From NCBI GenBank assembly GCA_002427755.1, contig DIYO01000009.1, forward strand, positions 127,296 to 191,295: a stretch of DNA of 64,000 bases, in the 5' to 3' direction. A program made the translations under genes and the position numbers. The notes under the pieces are model-generated. The model worked only from the letters and a program-made list of their open reading frames with translations, had not been told where the DNA came from and searched no databases. This DNA comes from Roseivirga sp. UBA6052 (GTDB lineage Bacteria; Bacteroidota; Bacteroidia; Cytophagales; Cyclobacteriaceae). This document shows, in pieces, positions 1-11,000 of this stretch (positions are counted from its first letter, which is position 1; every line of letters starts with the position of its first letter).

Positions 1-161
1 TAGAAATTATACGGAAATAACAATCCTTAAATACGTCATTAACACATTCTATACGAGGTGTCAAAATCTTACCGATGTGTCATGCATTAAGATGAGATAG
101 ATCAGAAAATCGAGTATATTTTCTTTCTACCTTCGAGCACCTAAGAATAGAATTTTTGACG

Positions 162-563
162 ATGAGAAAAATAGAACATATTGGTATTGCCGTAAAAGAC
201 CTTAACCACTCAAACGAACTTTTTGCCAAGCTATTTGGCGAGCCACATTACAAAATTGAAGAAGTAGCATCAGAAGGTGTAAACACTGCTTTCTTTCAAG
301 TAGGACCGAACAAAATAGAATTGCTAGAAGGTACCAATCCTGATAGTCCAATTTCAAAATTTATTGAGAAAAGAGGCGAAGGCATTCATCATATTGCCTA
401 TGATGTACAAGATATTAGGGCAGAAATGTCTAGACTCGAAAGTGAAGGCTTTACCCTATTAAACAAGGAACCTAAAAAAGGAGCTGACAATAAACTGGTT
501 TGTTTCCTCCACCCAAAAACTACAAATGGTGTTCTAATAGAGCTTTGTCAGGACGCTGGATAA
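162..563 (+). CDS. mce: methylmalonyl-CoA epimerase (VOC superfamily)
   Basis: Converts (S)- to (R)-methylmalonyl-CoA, the step before the B12-dependent mutase, in the cytosol. The 133-residue chain has the two beta-alpha-beta-beta-beta modules of the vicinal oxygen chelate fold: it opens with KIEHIGIAVKDL and the second module starts at GIHHIAYDV. Likely metal ligands are His6, a His at 76/77 and Glu127 in LIELCQ. Length is normal for the family. The longer reading frame begins at a TTG at 156, but ATG at 162 gives the canonical N-terminus. The next gene follows after 15 bases on the same strand. The fused mutase (29916) and MeaB (49969) elsewhere in the window use its product. Bases 1-161 upstream hold no gene I can recognise. 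Confidence 0.93.
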   Translation: MRKIEHIGIAVKDLNHSNELFAKLFGEPHYKIEEVASEGVNTAFFQVGPNKIELLEGTNPDSPISKFIEKRGEGIHHIAYDVQDIRAEMSRLESEGFTLLNKEPKKGADNKLVCFLHPKTTNGVLIELCQDAG

Positions 564-578
564 AACTAACTTCGCGTC

Positions 579-2021
579 ATGCCAAAACCGAGGTTTGTTA
601 AGCGAGGAGAAATCATTGAAATCAGAATTCAAGACTATGCGTTTGGTGGTAAAGGCATAGGCAAAATCAAAAATGACCAAGGTGAATTTGTCGTTTTTGT
701 TCCGAATACCCTACCCGGTCAATTGGTAAAGGCTCAGGTGAAGAAAGCCAGCCAATCTTTTGCTGAATGTAAGCTGCTTGATGTTCTAGAACCCTCTGAA
801 GATGAGCTTGAACTACCTTATCAGGAAATCCCAGGTGCTCCTTATATTAAGTTACCCATTCAGAAGCAGCATTTCTACAAAAAGAAAAGTACGCTAGAGC
901 TCTTTAAACGGATAGGCAAAGTCGAAAACATTGAAGGACTCTTTGATGAGTTCATAACCTCTCCAAGCACATTCCATTATCGTAACAAAATGGAGTATGC
1001 TTTCTCTGCTATAGGTTACGACCATGAAGCAAAAACTGACATTGATGAATTCACACTAGGCTTCAAAAAACGCGGGACATGGTGGTGTGGTGATGACCTC
1101 AAGAAGGACTCTGGACTTTTCGATAAAGAGGTCGAAGACAAACTATCTCAGATAAAACAGTACTGTGAAGGCTCGGGATTAGACCCTTGGCATGGACCTA
1201 AAAAAACAGGCTTTTTTAGGTTCTTGGTGGTGAGAAAGTCATTCAAAACTGACAAGCTACTTTTCAACCTTGTTACCACTTCTGGAGATCTACCGAAATT
1301 CGATTTAGGAGCATTCTCAGAATTTCTATCTACTCTATTCAATGAGCGGGTGGCTGGTCTTCTGCACACCATCAATGATGATGTTGCAGACAGGACGATT
1401 GCCACAACAGGAGAGCTCAGTCTAGTTTCAGGAGACGATAAAATTGTAGAAGATCTACTCGGATTGAATTTTGAAATAAGCATGAAGAGCTTCTTTCAAA
1501 CCAATCCAAAATCTGCAGAAAAGCTCTACTCAAAAGTTATAGAATACGCTTTTGAAAAGAAGGAGACTATAGACAATAACATTGTATTAGATCTCTTCTG
1601 CGGCACAGGCACCATCGGCCAGATCTTAGCGTCAAAGAGCGAAAATGCTCAAATTGTAGGGGTTGATATTATTGAATCAGCGATCGAGAATGCCAAAGAG
1701 AACGCTATTCGAAATAATATAGAAGGAGTAAAATTCTATGCTGCAGATGTTGGCAAATTCTTAAAAGAGCATCCCCAATATCAAGGCAAGATTCAGACCA
1801 TTATTCTTGATCCGGCAAGAGCGGGCATCGCTCCAAAAACTTTAAAAAAGATCATTGATTTGGGTGCAGAGCGAATGGTTTATGTCTCGTGCAATCCTGC
1901 CACTCAAGCTAGAGATATAGAGCAACTTTCCAATGCTGGATACAACATCACTAAGTTCAGTTTGGTTGACCAATTTCCACATACGGCACATATTGAGAGT
2001 GTGGTGTTGTTGGAACGGTAA
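579..2021 (+). CDS. rlmD: 23S rRNA (uracil-C5)-methyltransferase, RlmD/RumA type
   Basis: SAM-dependent m5U methyltransferase of the TrmA/RlmC/RlmD family; RlmD is the likely assignment from length (480 aa) and the N-terminal TRAM domain (about residues 7-70). The catalytic domain shows FFQTNP (305-310), the SAM motif DLFCGTGTIG (338-347), DPARAG (411-416) and the nucleophile Cys438 in VSCNP. The [4Fe-4S] site of classical RlmD (Cys-x5-Cys-x2-Cys after the TRAM domain) is missing: residues 84-95 read IPGAPYIKLPIQ with no Cys. The methylation site in rRNA therefore cannot be assigned firmly. It is separated by 15 bases from the epimerase gene and may be cotranscribed with it. It converges on the giant gene, with 16 bases between the stops. 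Confidence 0.88.
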   Translation: MPKPRFVKRGEIIEIRIQDYAFGGKGIGKIKNDQGEFVVFVPNTLPGQLVKAQVKKASQSFAECKLLDVLEPSEDELELPYQEIPGAPYIKLPIQKQHFYKKKSTLELFKRIGKVENIEGLFDEFITSPSTFHYRNKMEYAFSAIGYDHEAKTDIDEFTLGFKKRGTWWCGDDLKKDSGLFDKEVEDKLSQIKQYCEGSGLDPWHGPKKTGFFRFLVVRKSFKTDKLLFNLVTTSGDLPKFDLGAFSEFLSTLFNERVAGLLHTINDDVADRTIATTGELSLVSGDDKIVEDLLGLNFEISMKSFFQTNPKSAEKLYSKVIEYAFEKKETIDNNIVLDLFCGTGTIGQILASKSENAQIVGVDIIESAIENAKENAIRNNIEGVKFYAADVGKFLKEHPQYQGKIQTIILDPARAGIAPKTLKKIIDLGAERMVYVSCNPATQARDIEQLSNAGYNITKFSLVDQFPHTAHIESVVLLER

Positions 2022-2037
2022 TAGAATGCGCTACCCC

Positions 2038-5000
2038 TTATTTAGTTACCATAACAAGTCGGCTAAAGAACTGATCCTGAAAAGCAATTCTTACCACATA
2101 AGAACCCTCTGATATTCCATTGAGTCCCAATTCTACGCGATTACCACTTTTGGTCATAGGTAGTGATAGCTTTCTTCCATTAATATCATAGAAACCAACT
2201 TTCGTTTGTGATGCATTGATGGGTAATTCTATTTTAAGCACATCACCAGAGGACACTGGATTCGGATACAGATTGAGATTATAGAAATTCGAATCAAAGA
2301 ACACACGAATGACTTCAGATGATTCTTGCTCACCAGAAGTAGATACATCAATAAGTTTGTAGAAGTTATTACCATCGAGTGGATTCTGGTCATACCATCG
2401 ATATACTCTAACGCCATTTTTAAGCTCTTGGCTAAATCCTTCAACTGTTGCCAAGGTTTCAAACGAAATTCCATTGGCAGATCTTTGTAAAAGAAAGTGA
2501 CTATGATTCTCCTCACTGGCAGTTCTCCACTCTAAGTCAATGTGATCATCGTCAACTTCGGCTTCAAAACTGATTAAGTCTACTGGAAGTGCATATTGCT
2601 CAGAAGATGCCAAAGTAAAATACAGACCATCAGTAAAATCTACTCTGAAGTTTACCAAACCATCAGCAGGCAAGACAAAGGACTGCGTAACAATAGCGGC
2701 ATCAGAAGAAAAGTCTCCGTCAGCATCTACTAACAGTACGATTTGACTTTCATCATTGGCCCCAACAACATCACCTGGTCCTAGCAATCCACTTACATCA
2801 AATTGAACCACAACTGTTCCCACAGTACCCGTTTCTCTCACCCTCCATTCTCTATTCAGACGACTATTGACCTGCATATTGTCATAATCGATGTTTTCAG
2901 GCTCGTCATACAATGCTTCCCCATCATGTCCCCAAACCAATGCCGAAAAATCAGCTCCAAAGGTACTTGCGTTGGCGGGGTTAGTAGCTTCTAAGCCATC
3001 AACATTATCATCTAAGCCTATGGTCACAATGGCATCTGAATTGATAGAACGAGACTGTTTCTGATTGATGTCAGTATTATCATCTCTGATGATTCCAGCT
3101 ACATTGTTTTGGAAACCTACATTGTCCGAAGCATCCCATGCCGTTGTTCCATTAGAATATGCATAATCTCCTGCCGTACCTCCAGCTGAATTATCAAGGG
3201 TGATACCGTATTTGATGGCCAGATAAGACTCTACTCGCTGGCGCTCAGTGGCCGAAAACTCTCTGTTATAAACTAAGATCTCATTTAAGCCTCCTTCCCA
3301 AAAAGTGGCTCCAGTAATATCTGCTCCTAAATTGGCAGTTGTCGTTCCTGTATTAATAGTTTGATCTGTACCTGAAAGAATACTTACTGTTTGGTTCAAT
3401 CCATTGACGCCTAGAGCCGTGCTAATTGAATTTGAAGTATTGGTAGCATAATAACCAAGTTGCGTATCTGTAGTAGTGCTTCCACTCACTCCCCTATTGA
3501 TACCATTGGCACTTAAGGCAATTAAATTGCTACTTCCATTTAATGTAAGCGCCATACTTTCACCAACGACATTGGTTCCATGCGCAAATAGAGATTCACC
3601 ACCTCCTGCAGTATTGTCACTTCTGCTGATGACAAAATAAGTTCGGTCTTCACTTCCTGTTGGCAATAATGATGGATCGGTAATAGAATAGCTGTCATTA
3701 CCATCAAAATCTACCCTTGGGTTAAAGTTTGTATTGTCCGTTCCACTCAATCTGTAAATAGCGCCACCCCCTAAGACTGAAGCGTTATTAGATAGTCCAC
3801 TTTGATCGGCCCATGCACCGGCAGCCACTCCATCTGTAGATGATGCGGTACCCACATCTGCCTTAAGCCATAATACAGTCCCATCAACTACGCCCGGTTC
3901 ATCTACATCTAAGACGATAATAAGGAAAGTCTCTTCCAATGTACCGCCATTTCCATCGTTGGTTTGAACCCTAATGGAGTAAACGTTGTCATTGGCTGTT
4001 CCCCCTGCATCAGTTGGTATCTCAAAATCGGGCCCAGTGGTAAATGATAATGCATCAGTGGTAATGGTAAAGAGTCCATTATCTTCATCACCTATGCCTG
4101 CCACAAAAGTATAGGTAAAACTATTGCCTGAATCTGCATCAGTGGTTGAGAATGTACCTATTGTAGCTGTACTGTTTTCCGAAATACTGTTGGCGCTCAA
4201 AGCTAAAACCGTTGGTGCATTATTGTCCACAAAATCGATTGAGATACCGGATGATGTCGAGACAGCATTTGAAACATCTGCCACTACATTTCCATCGAAA
4301 GCATCATCTGTAAAGGTGAATTCTAGACTGGACACATCATTAGCATTTTCATTAGCGGTAGCCTCTCCGCTAAAGGTCAAAGTAAGCTCGGTGCTACTGG
4401 TTCTTTCAAGGGTCGCTGTCAAACCGGTTGGAATGTTACTAATGCTAGCCCAACCTAGGCCAATAAAATCATTACCATTTGTACCATCGAATAGGCCATC
4501 TACCAGGGTAATAATAACGGAAGATGTGCTTTCTACTGCTCCGTTGTTGGCCGCAGTTTCCGTAAAATCTTCACTCCCATAGAAAATAGATAGAGTCACT
4601 TCTCGATAGTCTACATCTCCTGTGCCGTTGGTATCCGTAAAATTGTCCGATTGGGTATCATCTAATGAACCATTAACGTCCGTATAATTATCAGATGCTT
4701 CTCTTGTATTGTCTAAACCATTGCTACCGACTGTCCCATCGGTTTGCCCATCATTTGGCGTTGTATCAGTCAATCCAAGTCCCGATTCTAAAAGGTCGAA
4801 TAATCCATCATTATCAGAATCAAGGTCAAGGTAATCCGGATCGTCAGTGCCATCAGTATTTACAGGAGTTAGACCACCGGCATAGACATCATTCACTCCA
4901 TCATTATTAGCATCAGTGAAAACTCCTTGTGCCGTGTAGCCTGATGTACTTTGAGCCTCAACATTATCAGGAATACCATCATTGTCGGAATCTAAATCCA

Positions 5001-8000
5001 ATTCATTATTGATGCCATCTCCATCGGTATCGCAAATGCGGAGCGCTTCACTAGCAATATCAGTTGCCGACCAAGTTTGTGAATTGCTGTATCGAGCAGC
5101 ATCCATAAGCCCAGAAAAGAAACCTGTTACACCATTGGAAGCCGCAGACACCGGGCCACCAATACCTCCATCGTCACCGTGGGCAGCAATTTGTGTGAAC
5201 CCAGCTGTTGTGGTTGCCACAACACCATCTAGATAAACCGCAACCTCACCATTATCAAAAGTAGCCGCTACATGGTGCCAGAGACCATCTAGGGTTAATG
5301 TCGTGGCAGCAGCCACTGACACTTCAGAACCCGCTCCGCCTGTTCTTGTGGTTGCAGTTAGAATGCCATCATCTAGCCAAAGCATAAAACCATTGGTTCC
5401 ACCACCCTCTTCATAAATCACGCGATCTCCGGTGATATTATCAGTGAGAATCCAAGCCGAGAAACTGACATTATTATAAGCCGACTCCATAAAGCCACCG
5501 TCTTGACTATACCTGATGCTCGTTGAACCATCAAAGCTGGCTGAATGTGTTCCTTGAATCGCTGTTGTACTAAAAGATGAGAACGAGGTCCCGTTTTCAT
5601 CATTACTACCCTGTGAATCAGCGGTTGTATTGTCTAATGTCCAATAGGCTACAGGTGTGGTAACAAATTGAGCTGAAGGGTCAGAACAAGTAGCTTCTTC
5701 CGTATCCAAAATACCGTCATTGTCATCATCTAGATCGACATTATCCAACACACCATCTGAATCAGTATCTGTTTCATCAACTTGATCAGTTACTGTAATG
5801 ATGAAAGATTCTGAATACGGGGTGCTCGTGCCATCATCCGTTTGAATTCGAACTGCGTAGGTATTCGGATTACCAGGATCACCAACATCCGTTGGATTCT
5901 CAAAATCCGGCCCTGTAGTGAAGCTCAAGGCATCAGTGGTTATGGTAAAAAGCCCATTGTCTTCGTCTCCGGTTCCGGCAACAAAAGTATAGGTATGTGT
6001 ATCGTTAATGTCTACATCTGTTGTGGTAAAGGTTCCTATCGTAGAAGTGAGGTTCTCCTGAATACTATTATTACTCAAGACAATTGCTGTTGGAGAGAAG
6101 TTATCGTTGAAATCAATGGTAATTCCTGAAGATGCTGCCACGGCATTAGCTACATCCGCAGCATTCACTCCATCAAATGCACCGTCAACAAAAGTGAACT
6201 CTAAGCTTGCTACATCATTCGCATTATCATTTGCTGTAGCTTGACCCGAAATGGTAAGTGTGAGTTGTGTGCCGCTATCTCTGTTAAGTACTGCCGTTAA
6301 ACCTGAGGGGAGATTGCTTATACTAGCATTAAGGTTGGCAATAAAATCATCTCCATTTGAACCAGTAAATGTACCTTGAAGTAACGTGATTGTGACTGTT
6401 GAGGCACTAGACACTTCTCCATTATTAGCCGCAGTTTCTGCAAAAGTACCAGCACTGTAGAAAAGCGAAAGGGTGATATCTCGGTAATCCACGTCACCGC
6501 CCGAACCCACATCGCCATCTGTATCGGTAAAGTTGTCGTTTTGGGTATCGTCAAACGTACCGTTTACATCAGAATAATCATCACTGGATTCGAGCGTGTT
6601 CTCAAAGCCATTGGCCCCAACGGTGCCATCAGTCTGACCATCATTTGGTGTGGTATCGGTTAGTCCCGAACCAGATTCCGCAATATCGAACGTGCCATCA
6701 TTATCGGAATCTAAGTCTAGAAAATCAGGATTATCCGTACCATCAGTATTGATGATAGATAGACTGGCATAAACATCATTTACTCCATCTACATTAGCAT
6801 CCGTAAAGACACCTTGAGCGATATAACTCTGAGTGGATTGAGCTTCAATATTATCCGGTATACCATCATTATCAGAATCCAAGTCCAATTGGTTGTTAAC
6901 ACCGTCACCATCAGTATCACATATTCTTATCGACTCTGCTGTAATATCTGCACTCGACCAAGTTTGGCTATTGCTATAACGAACTGCATCCATTAAGCCT
7001 GAGAAGAAACCGGAAACACCATTAGGTGCACTCGAAACAGGACCACCTATACCTCCATTGTCTCCATGAGCTGCAATTTGAGTAAAGCCAGCTGTTGTAG
7101 TCGCTTCAACACCATCTAGGTAAACAGCAACCGTTCCGTTATCGAAAGTAGCTGCCACATGATGCCATAAGCCATCTAATGTTAAGGTTGTGGAAGCCAC
7201 AACAGAGACCTCGGAGCCGGCACCTCCAGTTCTTGTAGTGGTAGTTAAAACACCATCATCGAGCCAAAGCATAAAGCCGTTTGTTGACCCACCCTCTTCA
7301 TATATCACACGATCCCCGGTGATATTATCGGGCAGAATCCATGCAGAAAAGCTCACGTTATTATAGGCAGACTCCATAAAGGCACCATCTACACTATATC
7401 TAATGCTTGTTGAACCGTTAAAATCAGCAGAATGTGTCCCCTGAATGGCAGTTGTGCTGAATGATGAAAAGGACGTTCCGTTTTCGTCATTACTGCCCTG
7501 TGAATCTGCCGTAGTATTATCAAGTGTCCAATAAGCAACCGGAGTAGTCACAAATTGAGCAGAAGGATCATCGCAAGAAGTTTCATCTACATCTAAAATA
7601 CCATCGTTGTCATCATCTAGATCCACAATATCTAAAACGCCATCGCTATCCGTATCGGTCTCATCTGATACATCTGTTAACGTGATGGTAAAAGCCTCTT
7701 CAAAAAGTCCTCCGTTGCCATCACTGGTTTGTATCCTTATGTTGTAGATGTTATCATTGTTGTTATCCGCCAAGGCTTCAAAATCAGGTGATGAAGTAAA
7801 GGCTATTGCATCGGTGGTGATGGTGAAAAATCCATTGTCTTCTGAACCATCTCCAGCTACCAATGTATAGGTATGCGTGTCATTGATATCGACATCGGTT
7901 GTCGTAAAGGTACCTATGGTTGCTACGCTATTTTCTGCGATGGTGCTATTGCTTAGTGTGATATCTGTTGGTGCGAAATTATCATTAAAGTCAATTGAAA

Positions 8001-11000
8001 TCCCTGATGAGGCAGCCACTGCATTTGCCACATTACTGGCTAGACTAGCATCGAAAGCTGCATCTGTGAAGGTAAAAACAAGACTCGCTACATCATTCGT
8101 ATCATCATTGGCCGTAGCCTGACCTGTAAAAGTTAGTGTCAATTCCGTGTCGTTCTGTTTGGTCAAAACAGGGGTTAAGCCGGTTGGCACATTACTGATA
8201 CTCGCCTTTAAATCAGCAATAAAATCGCTTGAGACACTTCCAGTGAATATATCCTGGAATAAAGTAATAGTTACTGTTGTGGCACTTGTAACCTCTCCAT
8301 TATTGGCAGCAGTTTCAGTAAACGTACCCGCACCATAAAAAATGGAGAGAGCACTCTCCCTATAATCAACATCATTGATACCGTTCGTATCGGTAAAATT
8401 ATCCGATTGTGTATCATCGAAAGTACCATTCACATCTGTATAGTCATCGGTACTTTCTAAGGTGTTATCGAATCCGTTAACCCCAACCGTTCCATCCGTT
8501 CTGCCATCGTTTGGTGTGGTATCAGTGAGACCTGAACCTGATTCTGCAATATCGAAACTGCCATCATTATCCGAATCGAGATCTAAATAATCGGGATCAT
8601 CAGTGCCATCTGTATTTTCAGGAGTAAGTCCACCAGCATACACATCGTTCACCCCATCCACATTCGCATCTGTGAATACGCCTTGCGCTATATAACCTGT
8701 GGTTGTCTGAGCTTCAATATTATCGGGAATACCATCATTATCAGAATCTAGATCCAAGTGGTTTGACACACCATCAGCATCTGCATCACATTGTCTTTGC
8801 GATTCAGTAATAATTTCTGAGGCCGACCAAGTTTGCGTATTAGAATAACGTACTGCATCCATGAGCCCAGAGTAAAAACCGGTGACACTATTAGGGGCTG
8901 TCGAAACAGGACCACCAATACCTCCGTCATTGGTATGTGCCGCTATGGTAGAAAAGCCGGCTGTGGTAGTAGCGCGTTCACCATCAAGATATACCGCTAT
9001 CTCTCCGTTATCATAAGTAGCGGCCACATGGTGCCATAACCCATCTAAAGTTAATGCTGTTGGAATCGTTACAGAGACTTCAGAACCGGCACCTCCGGTT
9101 CTTGCCGTTGCTGTTAAAGTAGCATCATCTAGCCAAAGCATAAATCCATTAGTCCCGCCCCCTTCTTCATAAATAACTCTATCACCTGAAATATTATCGG
9201 GTAAAATCCATGCAGAAAAACTAATGTTGGTATATGCCGATTCCATAAATGCACCATCGACACTATACCTAATGCTGGTTAGTCCGTCAAAACTTGCTGA
9301 ATGTGTTCCTTGAATAGCCGTTGTGCTAAATGATGAAAAAGTAGCTCCATTTTCATCATTGCTACCCTGCGAGTCGTTTGTATTATTATCTAGATTCCAA
9401 ATGGCAACCGGTGTGGTTATAAACGAAGCCGTTGGATCTGAACAATTAGATTCTTCAGTATCTAAGATACCATCGTTATCATCGTCTAAATCCGAAATAT
9501 CCAATACTTCATCTGAATCAGTATCTGTTTCGATTGTCACATTGGTAACTGTAATGACAAAGGTATCCTCAAATGTACCACCGTTTCCATCACTTGTTTG
9601 CACACGAATCGCATATGTATTCGTACTTGGTGTTCCTCCCAAATCAGATGGATTTTCAAAGTCAGGTGGAGTAGTAAAAGAAATGGCATCTCCGTTTATC
9701 GTGAATGCTCCATTGTCTTGCGAGTCTGTTCCTGCCACAAGGCTATAAGTGTGCGCATCCAAGACATCTTCATCAGTAGTGGAAAAGGTACCAATAGTGG
9801 CAGTACTCTCTTCGGGTGCTGAAGTGTTACTTAAGGTTAAAGCAGTTGGTGCGAAATTATCATTGAAGTCGATGCCTATACCTGATAATGCAGATACTGA
9901 GTTGGCTACACCAGCAATGTTGTTGGACCCAACAGCCGAATTCACAAAAGTAAACTCCAGGCTTGCCACATCATTCACATCGGCATTAGCTGTGGCCGTA
10001 CCGGTAAAGGTAAGGAGTAGCTCGCTAGAACTTTGCCAAGTAAGAACAGGAGTAAGTCCGCTGGGTACATTGCTGATACTCGCTTTGCTGCTGACGATAA
10101 AATCTTCACTGACACTGCCATTGAAAGAATCTCCGTCAATGGTGATACTTGCCGAGCCACTGATGTTGCCATCATTAGTATCATTTTCCGTAAAAAATCC
10201 ACGCAAGGTATACTCGTTGATGTCATCACCATTGGTACCCGTCAGATATAAAAGGCTGCCATCATCATTGAAAATGAAGTTTTGCGGGGTGTCTTCTTGT
10301 GAGGAAAAGGTTAGTACAATTTCTACAAACGAAGCTGTGGAGATGTCATAGGCCGAACTAAGACTATACATATTCACATCATCACCGGAATTGCCCATCA
10401 CAAAAAGCAGGTCACCAGTGTCATTGAATATAAAAGAGCGGGGTGCATCTTCCTGACCTGAAATATTAAGTGCGGTTTGCAGAAAGGTGGCCGTGGAGAT
10501 ATCGAAAGAAGTGCTGAGGACATATTCTTCTATTTCCCCGGTATCCGTTCCTAATACATACAGGCGATTACCAGTGTTGTTGAACATAATGTCTTGTGGA
10601 GACGATTCCTGGCTTGAAACGTCTAACACCACGGTGGGAGAAGAGGCTGTAGAAATATTATATGCAGAACTCAGGCCATATGAAGTCACATCTATACCCG
10701 TGTTTCCTAATAGGTACAAAACGGTACCATCGTCATTGAACATGATGTCTTGTGGTGTGGCTTCCTGGCCCGAAACATCTAGGGCAACTTGAGTAAAGCT
10801 AGCAGTGGAGATATCATAAGCTGTGCTAAGGCTGTACTGGCTAATATCTACGCCTCCCCTGCCGAGCACATAAAGTACAGTACCGGTATTGTTAAAAAGA
10901 AGTGCTTCGGGATCGCTTTCTTGACCTGATAATGAGAAAACCGCACTTGCGAAAGATGCTCCATCTATGTCGAAACCTTTATTGTAAGTAATAGATTGGG

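Noticed and set aside
1148..1483. Antisense frame of 111 codons within the rlmD-type gene
   Set aside because: Overlaps a well-supported enzyme with intact motifs; no independent evidence.
4570..10200. Regular direct repeats that could suggest a CRISPR-like or satellite array
   Set aside because: Periods are multiples of three and inside one reading frame with protein-domain content.
2803..10792. Many open frames on the plus strand across the giant gene
   Set aside because: They are antisense shadows created by its repetitive, stop-poor coding sequence; none has a signal, motif or normal start context.
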